Shown here: piece by piece, positions 56,902 through 64,000 of the stretch
Layout of the letters: each line of letters starts with the position of its first letter
Position numbering within the stretch: position 1 is the stretch's first letter
Assembly (NCBI RefSeq): GCF_014193255.1
Contig: NZ_JACHZB010000010.1
Span: 124,001 to 188,000 of the forward strand
Length of the DNA: 64,000 nt
DNA from: Rhizobium sp. BK196
GTDB lineage: Bacteria; Pseudomonadota; Alphaproteobacteria; Rhizobiales; Rhizobiaceae
Direction: 5' to 3'
Notes under the pieces: model-generated
Database searches by the model: none
The model's input: only the letters and a program-made list of their open reading frames with translations
Told to the model about the DNA's origin: nothing
Translations under genes and position numbers: made by a program

Positions 56902-58065
56902 TCAGGCGCCGAGGCGCTGTTCGGCGAGGCGCACCCAGTAGGAAATACCGTGGGCGATTGCATCGTCGTTGAAGTCGTAGGCGGGGTTATGCAGGCCGGC
57001 AGTGTCGCCATTGCCGATGAAGATGAAGGCGCCGGGGCGAGCGTTCAGCATGTAGGAGAAATCCTCGCCGCCCATCATCGGATCGACCTCAGGATTGACG
57101 TTGGCTTCGCCGGCTATGTCGCCGGCGATGGCGACGGCATGTTCCGTTTCATCCGCATGGTTGAAGGTGACGGGGTAGTTGCGGTGGAAGTTGATATCGG
57201 CTTCCGCGCCATGGGCGACGCAGATGCCATCGACCACTTGGCGCAGGCGTGCTTCGGCTTGGGCGCGCACCTCGTCATCCAGCGTGCGGATCGTGCCGGC
57301 GAAGGTTGCGTCATTGGGTATGACGTTATGGGCGAAGCCGGCATTGAACTTGGTGACGGAGACCACGACCGAGCGCAGCGGATTGACGCTGCGCGAGGCG
57401 ATCAGTTGCAGGTTTGTGACGATCTGTGCGCCGATGGCGATAGGATCGATCGTACGGTGCGGCTGGGCCGCATGGCCGCCACGGCCCTTGATGGTGACGG
57501 TGAACTCGTCGGTCGCCGCCATGATAGGGCCTTTGCGGGTGGCGAACTGGCCGACGGGCAGACCCGGGAGATTGTGCATGCCGTAGACCTCTTCGATGCC
57601 GAAGCGCTCCATCATGCCGTCCTTGACCATCAGGTTGCCGCCGCCGCCGCCTTCTTCGGCGGGCTGAAAGATCACAGCGACATTGCCATTGAAGTTGCGG
57701 GTCTCGGCGAGATACTTCGCTGCACCCAGCAGCATGGCCGTATGGCCATCATGACCGCAGGCATGCATCTTGCCAGGTGTTTTCGATGCCCAAGGTTTGC
57801 CGGTGATTTCGGTGAGCGGCAGGGCATCCATATCGGCGCGCAGGCCCACCGTGCGGCTGCCGTCGCCTTTGCCCTTGATGAGACCGACAACGCCGGTGCG
57901 GCCGATGCCGGTGACGATTTCGTCGACGCCGAATTCTTTAAGCTTTTCAGCAACGAAGGCGGCCGTATTTTCGACTGCGAAGAGAAGTTCCGGCCGTGCA
58001 TGGATGTGACGGCGCCACTCTGCGACTTCGTCCTGAAGTTCGGCGGCTCTATTCAGAATCGGCAT
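56902..58065 (-). CDS. M20 family amidohydrolase (hippurate hydrolase-like)
   Basis: 387 residues. Metal-dependent hydrolase acting on N-acyl amino acids or similar amides (M20D subfamily). Motifs: RRHIHARPELLF near the N-terminus, GLRADMDALPL, MHACGHDGHTAMLLG (metal His and catalytic Asp), FQPAEEGGGGG (catalytic Glu pair) and MGGEDFSYM near the C-terminus (metal Glu). The exact substrate cannot be read. Monocistronic, ending at a terminator before the tRNA. Confidence 0.88.
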   Translation of the reverse strand: MPILNRAAELQDEVAEWRRHIHARPELLFAVENTAAFVAEKLKEFGVDEIVTGIGRTGVVGLIKGKGDGSRTVGLRADMDALPLTEITGKPWASKTPGKMHACGHDGHTAMLLGAAKYLAETRNFNGNVAVIFQPAEEGGGGGNLMVKDGMMERFGIEEVYGMHNLPGLPVGQFATRKGPIMAATDEFTVTIKGRGGHAAQPHRTIDPIAIGAQIVTNLQLIASRSVNPLRSVVVSVTKFNAGFAHNVIPNDATFAGTIRTLDDEVRAQAEARLRQVVDGICVAHGAEADINFHRNYPVTFNHADETEHAVAIAGDIAGEANVNPEVDPMMGGEDFSYMLNARPGAFIFIGNGDTAGLHNPAYDFNDDAIAHGISYWVRLAEQRLGA

Positions 58066-58221
58066 TCTTGGCTTCCTGTGAGTGAAATGCGTGGGGCCTG
58101 TCTGAAAGCATCACGAGGGCGTGATGCCTTGGAAATAACTTAGTCAATGACCTTTGCCATGTCATAGCCATATAGGGTAAATAGGGGAAGGTTTCGAGAT
58201 AATTCCCTGAAGGACGAGCAC

Positions 58222-59355
58222 TTGTCGACGCGCCACGATCGTTTGTTCGCCGCTTTGCGGCCCTTTTCTTTTATAGCGACAGCAACGGCGGTTCTTGTCT
58301 CGTCCGTTACACTTGCTCACGCCAATCCGCATATTCTCGTCGACGTGCAGACCGGCCGCGTGCTGGAGCATGAAGAAGCCTTCCGCAAGTGGTATCCGGC
58401 TTCGCTCACCAAACTGATGACTGTCTATACGGTTTTCGATGCGATCCGATCCGGCCAGATCAGTCTCGACACCCCCGTTGTCATGAGCAAGCGGGCCGCG
58501 TCTGCGCCGCCGGCAAAGATGGGTTTCAAGCCGGGCCAGAAATTCACGCTCGACAGCGCGTTGAAGATCCTGATGGTGAAGTCGGCCAATGACATCGCCG
58601 TTGCCGTTGCGGAAGCGGTCGGCGGCACCCAGGAAGCTTTCGTCGTGCGTATGAATTCCGAGGCGGCGAAGCTCGGCATGACGGATTCGCATTTCGTCAA
58701 TCCGAACGGCCTGCCGGGCAACGGGCAATATACAACGGCCCGCGACCTTGCGATTCTGACGGTGGCGCTGCGCCGCGACTTCCCGCAATATGCCGGCTAT
58801 TTCTCGCTGGAAGGTTTTACGACCGGCAAGCAGAACGTTCCGAACATCAACATGCTGATCGGCCGCTTTGCTGGCGCCGATGGCATGAAGACCGGCTTCA
58901 TCTGCGCGTCTGGCTTCAATCAGATCGGTTCTGCGACACGTAACGGTCGTACGCTGGTGTCGGTCGTTCTCGGTACCGACAGCCTGGCGGCCCGCGCCGA
59001 CGCCACCGCAAATCTGCTCCAGAAGGGCTTTACCACGCAATTTGCGGCGAACGATACGCTGGGCTCGCTGAAGCCTTACGGTCCCGGGCAGGACCAGGTG
59101 AATGACATCACGGCCGATATCTGCAGCGCAAAGGGCGCAAAAGTGCGTAGCGAAACGCGCGACGAGGTTGGCCGCATGAAGGTGCAGTCACCCTATATCC
59201 ACGAGATGGATCATGAGCCGCAATTCGTGTTCGCGGGCCTCATTCCGGGCCAGGATGCGCAGCCGGTCGCCCAGAACGACAAGTCTGCCAAGGGCGATGC
59301 AGTCGAAGCACTCGCCAACGTACCGGTTCCGCTTCCGCGGCCGACATCCTTCTAA
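58222..59355 (+). CDS. dac: D-alanyl-D-alanine carboxypeptidase (PBP5/DacC-type)
   Basis: 377 residues. Signal peptide (residues 1-34, ending TLAHA), then penicillin-binding motifs SxxK (PASLTKLM, Ser61), SxN (KSANDIAV) and KTG (DGMKTGFICASG). Trims the terminal D-Ala of muropeptide stems in the periplasm. It lacks an obvious C-terminal amphipathic anchor. The start is TTG 58222 with AAGGA 7 nt upstream; no better ATG exists before the signal peptide. The CobW-type gene follows 9 bp later, suggesting an operon. Confidence 0.88.
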   Translation: MSTRHDRLFAALRPFSFIATATAVLVSSVTLAHANPHILVDVQTGRVLEHEEAFRKWYPASLTKLMTVYTVFDAIRSGQISLDTPVVMSKRAASAPPAKMGFKPGQKFTLDSALKILMVKSANDIAVAVAEAVGGTQEAFVVRMNSEAAKLGMTDSHFVNPNGLPGNGQYTTARDLAILTVALRRDFPQYAGYFSLEGFTTGKQNVPNINMLIGRFAGADGMKTGFICASGFNQIGSATRNGRTLVSVVLGTDSLAARADATANLLQKGFTTQFAANDTLGSLKPYGPGQDQVNDITADICSAKGAKVRSETRDEVGRMKVQSPYIHEMDHEPQFVFAGLIPGQDAQPVAQNDKSAKGDAVEALANVPVPLPRPTSF

Positions 59356-59364
59356 GGAAAAACC

Positions 59365-60516
59365 ATGAGCACGTTTAGCGACAAGATTCCGGTCACCATC
59401 CTGACCGGCTTTCTCGGCGCCGGAAAATCGACGCTGCTGAATCGCATCCTCAAAGATCCCGCCATGAAGGATGCAGCCGTCATCATCAATGAATTCGGCG
59501 ATGTTGGTATCGACCATCTGCTGGTCGAAAGCTCAGGCGATTCCATCATCGAGCTCTCCGATGGCTGCCTCTGCTGCACCGTGCGCGGAGAACTGGTCGA
59601 CACGCTGGCAAACCTCATGGATGCGGTGCAGACGGGCCGCGTGAAGCCGGTTAAGCGCGTGGTCATCGAAACCACCGGCCTTGCCGACCCGGCTCCTGTC
59701 ATGCAGGCGATCATGGGCAATCCTGTCATCGCGCAGAATTTCGAGCTGGATGGTGTGGTCACTGTTGTCGATGCCGTGAATGGCCTGCAGACACTCGACA
59801 ATCATGAGGAGGCACGCAAGCAGGCGGCTGTTGCCGATCGGCTGATCGTTTCGAAACGGAACATAGCCGGCGATACGGATGCACTGATGGCACGTCTGCA
59901 TGGCCTCAATCCGCGCGCCGCCATCATGGATGCCGACAGCGATGCGGCAGGCTCGGCGCGTATTTTCGTCAACGGGCTTTATGATCCCGGTACAAAAATC
60001 GCCGATGTCCGCCGTTGGCTGCATGATGAGGAAGAGCACAAGGGGCACCATCATCACCAGCATGGCCACGATCATGATCATGGGCATCACCACCATCACG
60101 GCCACGAACATCAGGACCCGCACGACGTCAACCGTCACGATGCTTCGATCCGCTCCTTCTCGATCATCGAAGAGAAGCCTATCGATCCCATGGCGCTCGA
60201 AATGTTCATCGATCTCCTGCGTTCGGCGCATGGGGAAAAGCTCTTGCGCATGAAGGCGATCATCGCGACGTCCGACCGGCCGGAGCGACCGCTGGTGTTA
60301 CATGGCGTTCAGAGCATCTTTCATCCGCCGGTTCGGCTTCCAGCCTGGCCGGATTCCGAGGACCGGCGCACGCGCATGGTGCTGATCACCAAGGATCTGC
60401 CTGAGGCTTTCGTGAAGGATCTTTTCGACGCGTTCGTGGGCAAGCCGCGGATCGATGCGCCGGATCGGGCAGCCCTCAGCGACAATCCGCTCGCCATTCC
60501 GGGCATGCGGATCTGA
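59365..60516 (+). CDS. CobW/COG0523-family GTPase, zinc metallochaperone-like
   Basis: 383 residues. Walker A GFLGAGKSTL (about residues 15-24), the metal-binding CxCC motif GCLCCTV (about 67-73), ETTGLADPAPV and a very His-rich loop (about residues 228-252: KGHHHHQHGHDHDHGHHHHH). The C-terminal CobW_C domain carries RSFSIIEEKPIDPMALEMF. Members deliver zinc or cobalt; the His-rich loop suggests Zn binding. It follows a carboxypeptidase gene by 9 bp. Confidence 0.88.
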   Translation: MSTFSDKIPVTILTGFLGAGKSTLLNRILKDPAMKDAAVIINEFGDVGIDHLLVESSGDSIIELSDGCLCCTVRGELVDTLANLMDAVQTGRVKPVKRVVIETTGLADPAPVMQAIMGNPVIAQNFELDGVVTVVDAVNGLQTLDNHEEARKQAAVADRLIVSKRNIAGDTDALMARLHGLNPRAAIMDADSDAAGSARIFVNGLYDPGTKIADVRRWLHDEEEHKGHHHHQHGHDHDHGHHHHHGHEHQDPHDVNRHDASIRSFSIIEEKPIDPMALEMFIDLLRSAHGEKLLRMKAIIATSDRPERPLVLHGVQSIFHPPVRLPAWPDSEDRRTRMVLITKDLPEAFVKDLFDAFVGKPRIDAPDRAALSDNPLAIPGMRI

Positions 60517-60519
60517 CGA

Positions 60520-60744
60520 TCATCCCTTGCGGATCAGGAAACGGTGGCCGCGCTCGGTCTTTTCGGTGCTGATAAGCTCGTGGCCGTCTTCATTGCAGAA
60601 ATGCGGGATGTCGATGACGGCAAGCGGATCGCTGGTATCGACGAGGATCGTTGCGCCGCTCGGCATAGACCTCAGCTTCTTGCGCGTCTTGATGACGGGA
60701 AGCGGGCATTTCAGCCCGCGCAGATCGTAGAGAACGGCGTCCAA
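60520..60744 (-). CDS. TusA/SirA-like sulfur carrier protein
   Basis: 74 residues. LRGLKCPLPVIKTRKKLRSM contains the CPxP motif with the active Cys13, and DPLAVIDIPHFCNEDGHEL matches the second half of TusA. Sulfur transfer to tRNA or cofactors is the known role. Start is TTG 60744 (AGGA about 10 nt upstream), 5 nt after the stop of the L,D-transpeptidase gene, so the two are coupled. Confidence 0.82.
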   Translation of the reverse strand: MDAVLYDLRGLKCPLPVIKTRKKLRSMPSGATILVDTSDPLAVIDIPHFCNEDGHELISTEKTERGHRFLIRKG

Positions 60745-60749
60745 GCCGA

Positions 60750-61976
60750 TCAGTTCCTGGCCCAGAACTTCCAGAACGGCTTCTTGGTGGCGTCGGCGGT
60801 TTCCTGCGGCGCGGGTTCAGGCGCGGCATAGGCCAGCGGGTTTTGCATCGGCACCGGAATATTGGCTGGCAGCGCTGCGGCAACGGTCGCAGCCTGAGCC
60901 TGCGTCGTCGGCGTAGCGGCAGCTGCGGTCTTTGCAGTCACGCTCTTTGCGGCCTGATTGGCCAGCATGTCTTCGAGCTCGGCAACCTTGACCATGCGGC
61001 CGGCCTCAAGCGACGTGCCGGTTGGAGCATAGGCGAGTTCGCGGCCCTTGCGCAGCTTGGCGACGACAGCCTTACGTTCTGCTTCCGTCGGGTCGTACCA
61101 GGCAAGCCCGTCATATTTTTTCAGGGCCGCCTGGTATTCGGCATCATAGGTCTTGCCGTACGAAGCGAGAGCGGCTGTCAGCGCCGGCGGCGTCGACATG
61201 GCCGGGCACGCGCCGGCCGGATTGAAGCTGCCGCCGTTGATGGCCTGCTGGTTGAAGACGTATTTCTTCTCGCAGACGTTCACTTCCGGCGGGCGCTTGG
61301 TGACTTCGAAATTGTCGTAGCCGACCTTCAGCATCTTCCAGAAATCATAGTTTGGGTCGAGGCGGTGCTTGACCATGTTCTCGGCCGTCATGCGGAAGGG
61401 GAAGGCCTGAAGCTGGACGCTCTCCTGGCCGCCCTTGAAGGCGTCACGGGCAAAGGCGTAGATTTCCAGAACCTGCTGATCGGTCATGGAATAGCAGCCG
61501 GAGGATGAGCAGGCACCGTGGATCATCAGATCGCTGCCAGTGCGGCCGTTGACGGCGTCATAGCGGTTCGGAAAACCGGTATTGATTGCCAGATAATATT
61601 TAGAATTGGGATTCAGGTTGGCACGGCTCAGGTTGTAGAAGCCTTCCGGCGCCTGCCGATCGCCGGTCTTGACCTTCGGGCCGAGCTTGCCGGACCAGGC
61701 GCAGATCTTGTAGCCGGCGATCTTCTCAAACCGGTTGTCCGTCTTCGCCTTCCAGACTTCCAGCGCACCTTCTTCCTTGAAGATGCGGATCATGATCGGC
61801 GAGTTGCGGTCCATGCCCTTGGCCGACATGTCGGCAAGGATATGGGCGGGAAGCGGCTGTTCCACCTTGTTCTTGACGGTCGAAAGGTCGATGCCTTGAG
61901 CCGATTCCAATGCGTCATTGCAGCCGGTCAGAGCCAGCGCCATGAGTGAAACATAGGCAAAATGACGTATGCGCAT
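60750..61976 (-). CDS. L,D-transpeptidase family lipoprotein (YafK-like)
   Basis: 408 residues. Lipoprotein signal peptide with lipobox (ALALTGC, Cys about 19), a YkuD-type catalytic motif (LMIHGACSSSGCYSMTDQQV, Cys161 region with HG...SxGC), and a low-complexity Ala/Pro/Thr-rich C-terminal third (AKTAAAATPTTQAQAATVAA) ending FWKFWARN. It would cross-link or edit peptidoglycan, or attach proteins. Start ATG 61976 begins the signal peptide. Confidence 0.8.
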   Translation of the reverse strand: MRIRHFAYVSLMALALTGCNDALESAQGIDLSTVKNKVEQPLPAHILADMSAKGMDRNSPIMIRIFKEEGALEVWKAKTDNRFEKIAGYKICAWSGKLGPKVKTGDRQAPEGFYNLSRANLNPNSKYYLAINTGFPNRYDAVNGRTGSDLMIHGACSSSGCYSMTDQQVLEIYAFARDAFKGGQESVQLQAFPFRMTAENMVKHRLDPNYDFWKMLKVGYDNFEVTKRPPEVNVCEKKYVFNQQAINGGSFNPAGACPAMSTPPALTAALASYGKTYDAEYQAALKKYDGLAWYDPTEAERKAVVAKLRKGRELAYAPTGTSLEAGRMVKVAELEDMLANQAAKSVTAKTAAAATPTTQAQAATVAAALPANIPVPMQNPLAYAAPEPAPQETADATKKPFWKFWARN

Positions 61977-62168
61977 TCAATCAGCCCATCAAAAATGCGA
62001 CCCAACCCGCTTATGGAAACCGGCGTAGCGCGGAATCATAGGCGGCTTATACTTGATAAATCCTTACCAGCCTATGACTTGCGCGGACGTGTCCTGCAAG
62101 CGCAATGTTACAGATAACATTATTGTGGCCAAGATTTGGCCCCAATCGGCTGCGCCGGTTTGTGGAAC

Positions 62169-63122
62169 TTACAGATTGCGGCCCATGGCGAGGAATTTCT
62201 GGCGGCGGTCGTTGCGCAACTGTTCGCCGGAGCGGGAAGCCATTTCGGCCAGCGCATTGGCGATGACGTCGCCCGTCGCGGCGATGACGCTGTCGGGATC
62301 ACGGTGTGCGCCGCCGAGCGGTTCGGGGATGATGCCGTCGATGACGCCGAGCCCCTTCAGGTCTTCGGCGGTGATCTTCATGTTGGTCGCCGCTTCCTTG
62401 GCGCGGGTGGAATCGCGCCAGAGAATCGAGGCGGCACCTTCCGGCGAGATGACGCTGTAGATCGAATGTTCGAGCATGTAGACGCGGTTGCCGGTGGCGA
62501 TCGCGATCGCGCCGCCCGAGCCGCCTTCGCCAATGACGATCGAGATCAGCGGCACCTTGACGGCGAGGCACATTTCGGTCGAACGGGCGATGGCTTCGGC
62601 CTGACCGCGTTCTTCGGCGCCGACACCCGGATAGGCGCCTGCGGTATCGACGAGCGTGATGATCGGAAGCTGGAAACGATCGGCCATTTCGAGGATGCGG
62701 ATCGCCTTGCGGTAGCCTTCCGGACGGGCGCTGCCGAAATTGTGCTTCAAGCGGCTCTTGGTATCGTTGCCCTTTTCCTGGCCGATGACGGCGACCGGCT
62801 GGCCGCGGAAGCGGGCAAGACCAGCCTGGATGGCGGCATCCTCGGAAAACTTGCGGTCGCCGGCAAGCGGCGTGAATTCCTGGAAGAGGGTCTTAGCATA
62901 GTCGACGAAATGCGGACGCTGCGGGTGGCGCGCGACCTGCGTCTTCTGCCAGGCGTTGAGCTTCGAATAGATCTCGACAATTGCCTCGCGGACGCGGACT
63001 TCGAGCCTGCCGACTTCGTCGGAGGTGTCGATGCTTTCGTCTTCCGTCGCCAGCTTCTTAAGCTCGATGATCTTACCTTCGAGGTCGGAGATCGGCTTTT
63101 CGAAGTCGAGATAGTTGTGCAT
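62169..63122 (-). CDS. accA: Acetyl-CoA carboxylase carboxyltransferase subunit alpha
   Basis: 317 residues. LDFEKPISDLEGKIIELKKL at the N-terminus, then the carboxyltransferase core AVIGQEKGNDTKSRLKHNFG, LVDTAGAYPGVGAEERGQAE and GEGGSGGAIAIATGNRVYML. Catalyses transfer of CO2 from carboxybiotin to acetyl-CoA for fatty acid synthesis (with AccD). Length and all motifs match. 62 bp downstream of xerD on the same strand. Confidence 0.95.
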   Translation of the reverse strand: MHNYLDFEKPISDLEGKIIELKKLATEDESIDTSDEVGRLEVRVREAIVEIYSKLNAWQKTQVARHPQRPHFVDYAKTLFQEFTPLAGDRKFSEDAAIQAGLARFRGQPVAVIGQEKGNDTKSRLKHNFGSARPEGYRKAIRILEMADRFQLPIITLVDTAGAYPGVGAEERGQAEAIARSTEMCLAVKVPLISIVIGEGGSGGAIAIATGNRVYMLEHSIYSVISPEGAASILWRDSTRAKEAATNMKITAEDLKGLGVIDGIIPEPLGGAHRDPDSVIAATGDVIANALAEMASRSGEQLRNDRRQKFLAMGRNL

Positions 63123-63184
63123 GAGGTGCGTTTCCGTTCCTTGTGCGCGGGGCAGTTTCCTGGTTCCGTCCCTTGTCGCCGGTC

Positions 63185-64000
63185 CTATTCGTGCTTTTTC
63201 GCCTGTTTTGCAAGGGGGTGGTGCGTATGGACGAGTTGCTGGAGCCGTTCTTCCAGAACATGCGTATAGATTTGTGTCGTCGAAATGTCCTGATGGCCGA
63301 GAAGTTCCTGCACCACGCGCAGGTCCGCGCCATTGGCCAGAAGGTGGCTCGCGAAGGCGTGTCGCATGACATGCGGAGAAATCATGGAAGGCGTCAGGCC
63401 GGCGCGGATCGCCAACATCTTGAGATCTCGGGCGAAGACCTGCCGCGGGAGGTAGCCTTCCTTCGAGGCAGCGGGGAATAGCCAGGGGCTGTCCTGAGGC
63501 TGTTTTGATGCGGCGTTTTCGGCCGCCAGCATGCGGCCGTAGGCTTTCAGCGCGGCAATTGCCGATTGGGAAAGCGGTACCAACCGCTCCTTGTTGCCCT
63601 TGCCGCGGATCATCAGGAAACGTCCTTCCTGATCGAGAACGCGGGCGGGAAGCGAGACGAGCTCGCTGACACGCATACCGGTGGCATAGAGCAGTTCCAA
63701 CAGTGCCAGCATGCGCATGCGGTGAAGCTGGCCGGCGGCAGGGTCAGCGGCCTCGGTTTCTGCCTGAGTAAGCAGCTTGGTCACTTCATCGACGCCCATC
63801 GTCTTCGGCAGGGAGCGGCCCTTCTTCGGTGCGTCGAGAATGCTGGTCGGATCGTCGGTGCGTAGGCCCTCGGCATAGAGAAACTTGTAGAACTGGCGCA
63901 TGGCGGCAAGGCGGCGGGCCTGCGAGGAAGGCTTGAAACCCTGCGCGGACAGCGAGCCAAGATAAGCGCCGAGATCGCCGGATGCCGCCTCTGTCAGGCG
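63185..64000 (-). CDS. xerD: Tyrosine recombinase XerD (partial, N-terminus beyond window)
   Basis: 272 codons visible. The C-terminal catalytic domain is complete: Arg in ATGMRVSELVSL, KGNKERLVPL (Lys), HVMRHAFASHLLANGADLRV (HxxR), LGHQDISTTQIYTHV (H and Tyr). With XerC it resolves chromosome dimers at dif. The frame stays open to base 64000, so the N-terminal SAM-like domain is cut by the window edge. Its order with accA is common in rhizobia. Confidence 0.9.
   Translation of the reverse strand, partial: RLTEAASGDLGAYLGSLSAQGFKPSSQARRLAAMRQFYKFLYAEGLRTDDPTSILDAPKKGRSLPKTMGVDEVTKLLTQAETEAADPAAGQLHRMRMLALLELLYATGMRVSELVSLPARVLDQEGRFLMIRGKGNKERLVPLSQSAIAALKAYGRMLAAENAASKQPQDSPWLFPAASKEGYLPRQVFARDLKMLAIRAGLTPSMISPHVMRHAFASHLLANGADLRVVQELLGHQDISTTQIYTHVLEERLQQLVHTHHPLAKQAKKHE

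Noticed and set aside
60040..60125. CAT-rich repeat tract as a microsatellite or CRISPR-like array
   Set aside because: It is the His-rich loop of the CobW-type protein; no spacer/repeat structure.

Overview
The window looks like a chromosomal segment of a Rhizobiaceae bacterium, most likely Rhizobium or a close relative. The evidence is the set of core genes (a tamA/tamB pair, an ALAS-type hemA preceded by a FixK/FNR-like box, dxr, DUF2937 and BON-domain genes, accA, xerD). The segment is interrupted by a complete-looking 43.5-kb temperate podovirus prophage.

Left host flank (1-13279). A partial tamB, built from exactly 321-bp tandem units, lies downstream of tamA on the minus strand. A glycine-zipper lipoprotein with its own terminator follows, then hemA (+) converging on dxr (-). 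Next come several small envelope proteins, including a 53-aa one, a DUF2937 protein, and a DUF4760-like gene split by a frameshift beside the attachment site.

Prophage (13280-56798). A 46-bp direct repeat (attL 13280-13325, attR 56753-56798) is the 3' part of tRNA-Arg(CCT). The tRNA is intact at the right end, next to the integrase. Just inside attL is a short rightward group with a DNA methyltransferase. A long leftward late region (41668 to 14694) carries, in transcription order: small terminase, large terminase, portal, tailspike, scaffold, capsid, capsid cement, two tail-tube proteins, three large internal virion proteins, tail fibre, and a lysis cassette (endolysin, Rz/Rz1). Seven copies of a 9-mer (AGTGCTTTG on the minus strand), all in the same orientation, lie 32-67 nt upstream of late gene starts. 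I consider this the most interesting unexplained signal. Two copies follow hairpins.

A leftward early region (49109 to 42945) starts with a Cro-like gene. It includes a GcrA-like regulator, a RusA resolvase, and two more genes resembling DNA methyltransferases. Its promoter lies back to back with that of a LexA/S24-type repressor gene. The repressor is read rightward and is followed by a secreted protein gene, then a second repressible operon. That operon carries small proteins, a PD-(D/E)XK exonuclease, a RecA-like (Sak4-type) ATPase, a DUF5131 protein, a small DNA-binding protein and the integrase. Five related 14-bp operators (consensus ACTCGAAATCGAGT) cover both promoter regions, so one repressor can hold both early operons shut. 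A separate three-site operator array precedes a small rightward XRE-type regulator at 41942.

Right host flank (56830-64000). A terminator and an M20 amidohydrolase (-) are followed by a D-Ala-D-Ala carboxypeptidase and a CobW-type GTPase (+). Then come an L,D-transpeptidase with a TusA-like gene (-), accA (-), and a xerD gene (-) cut by the window edge. No phage RNA polymerase, CRISPR array, insertion sequence or diversity-generating retroelement was seen.
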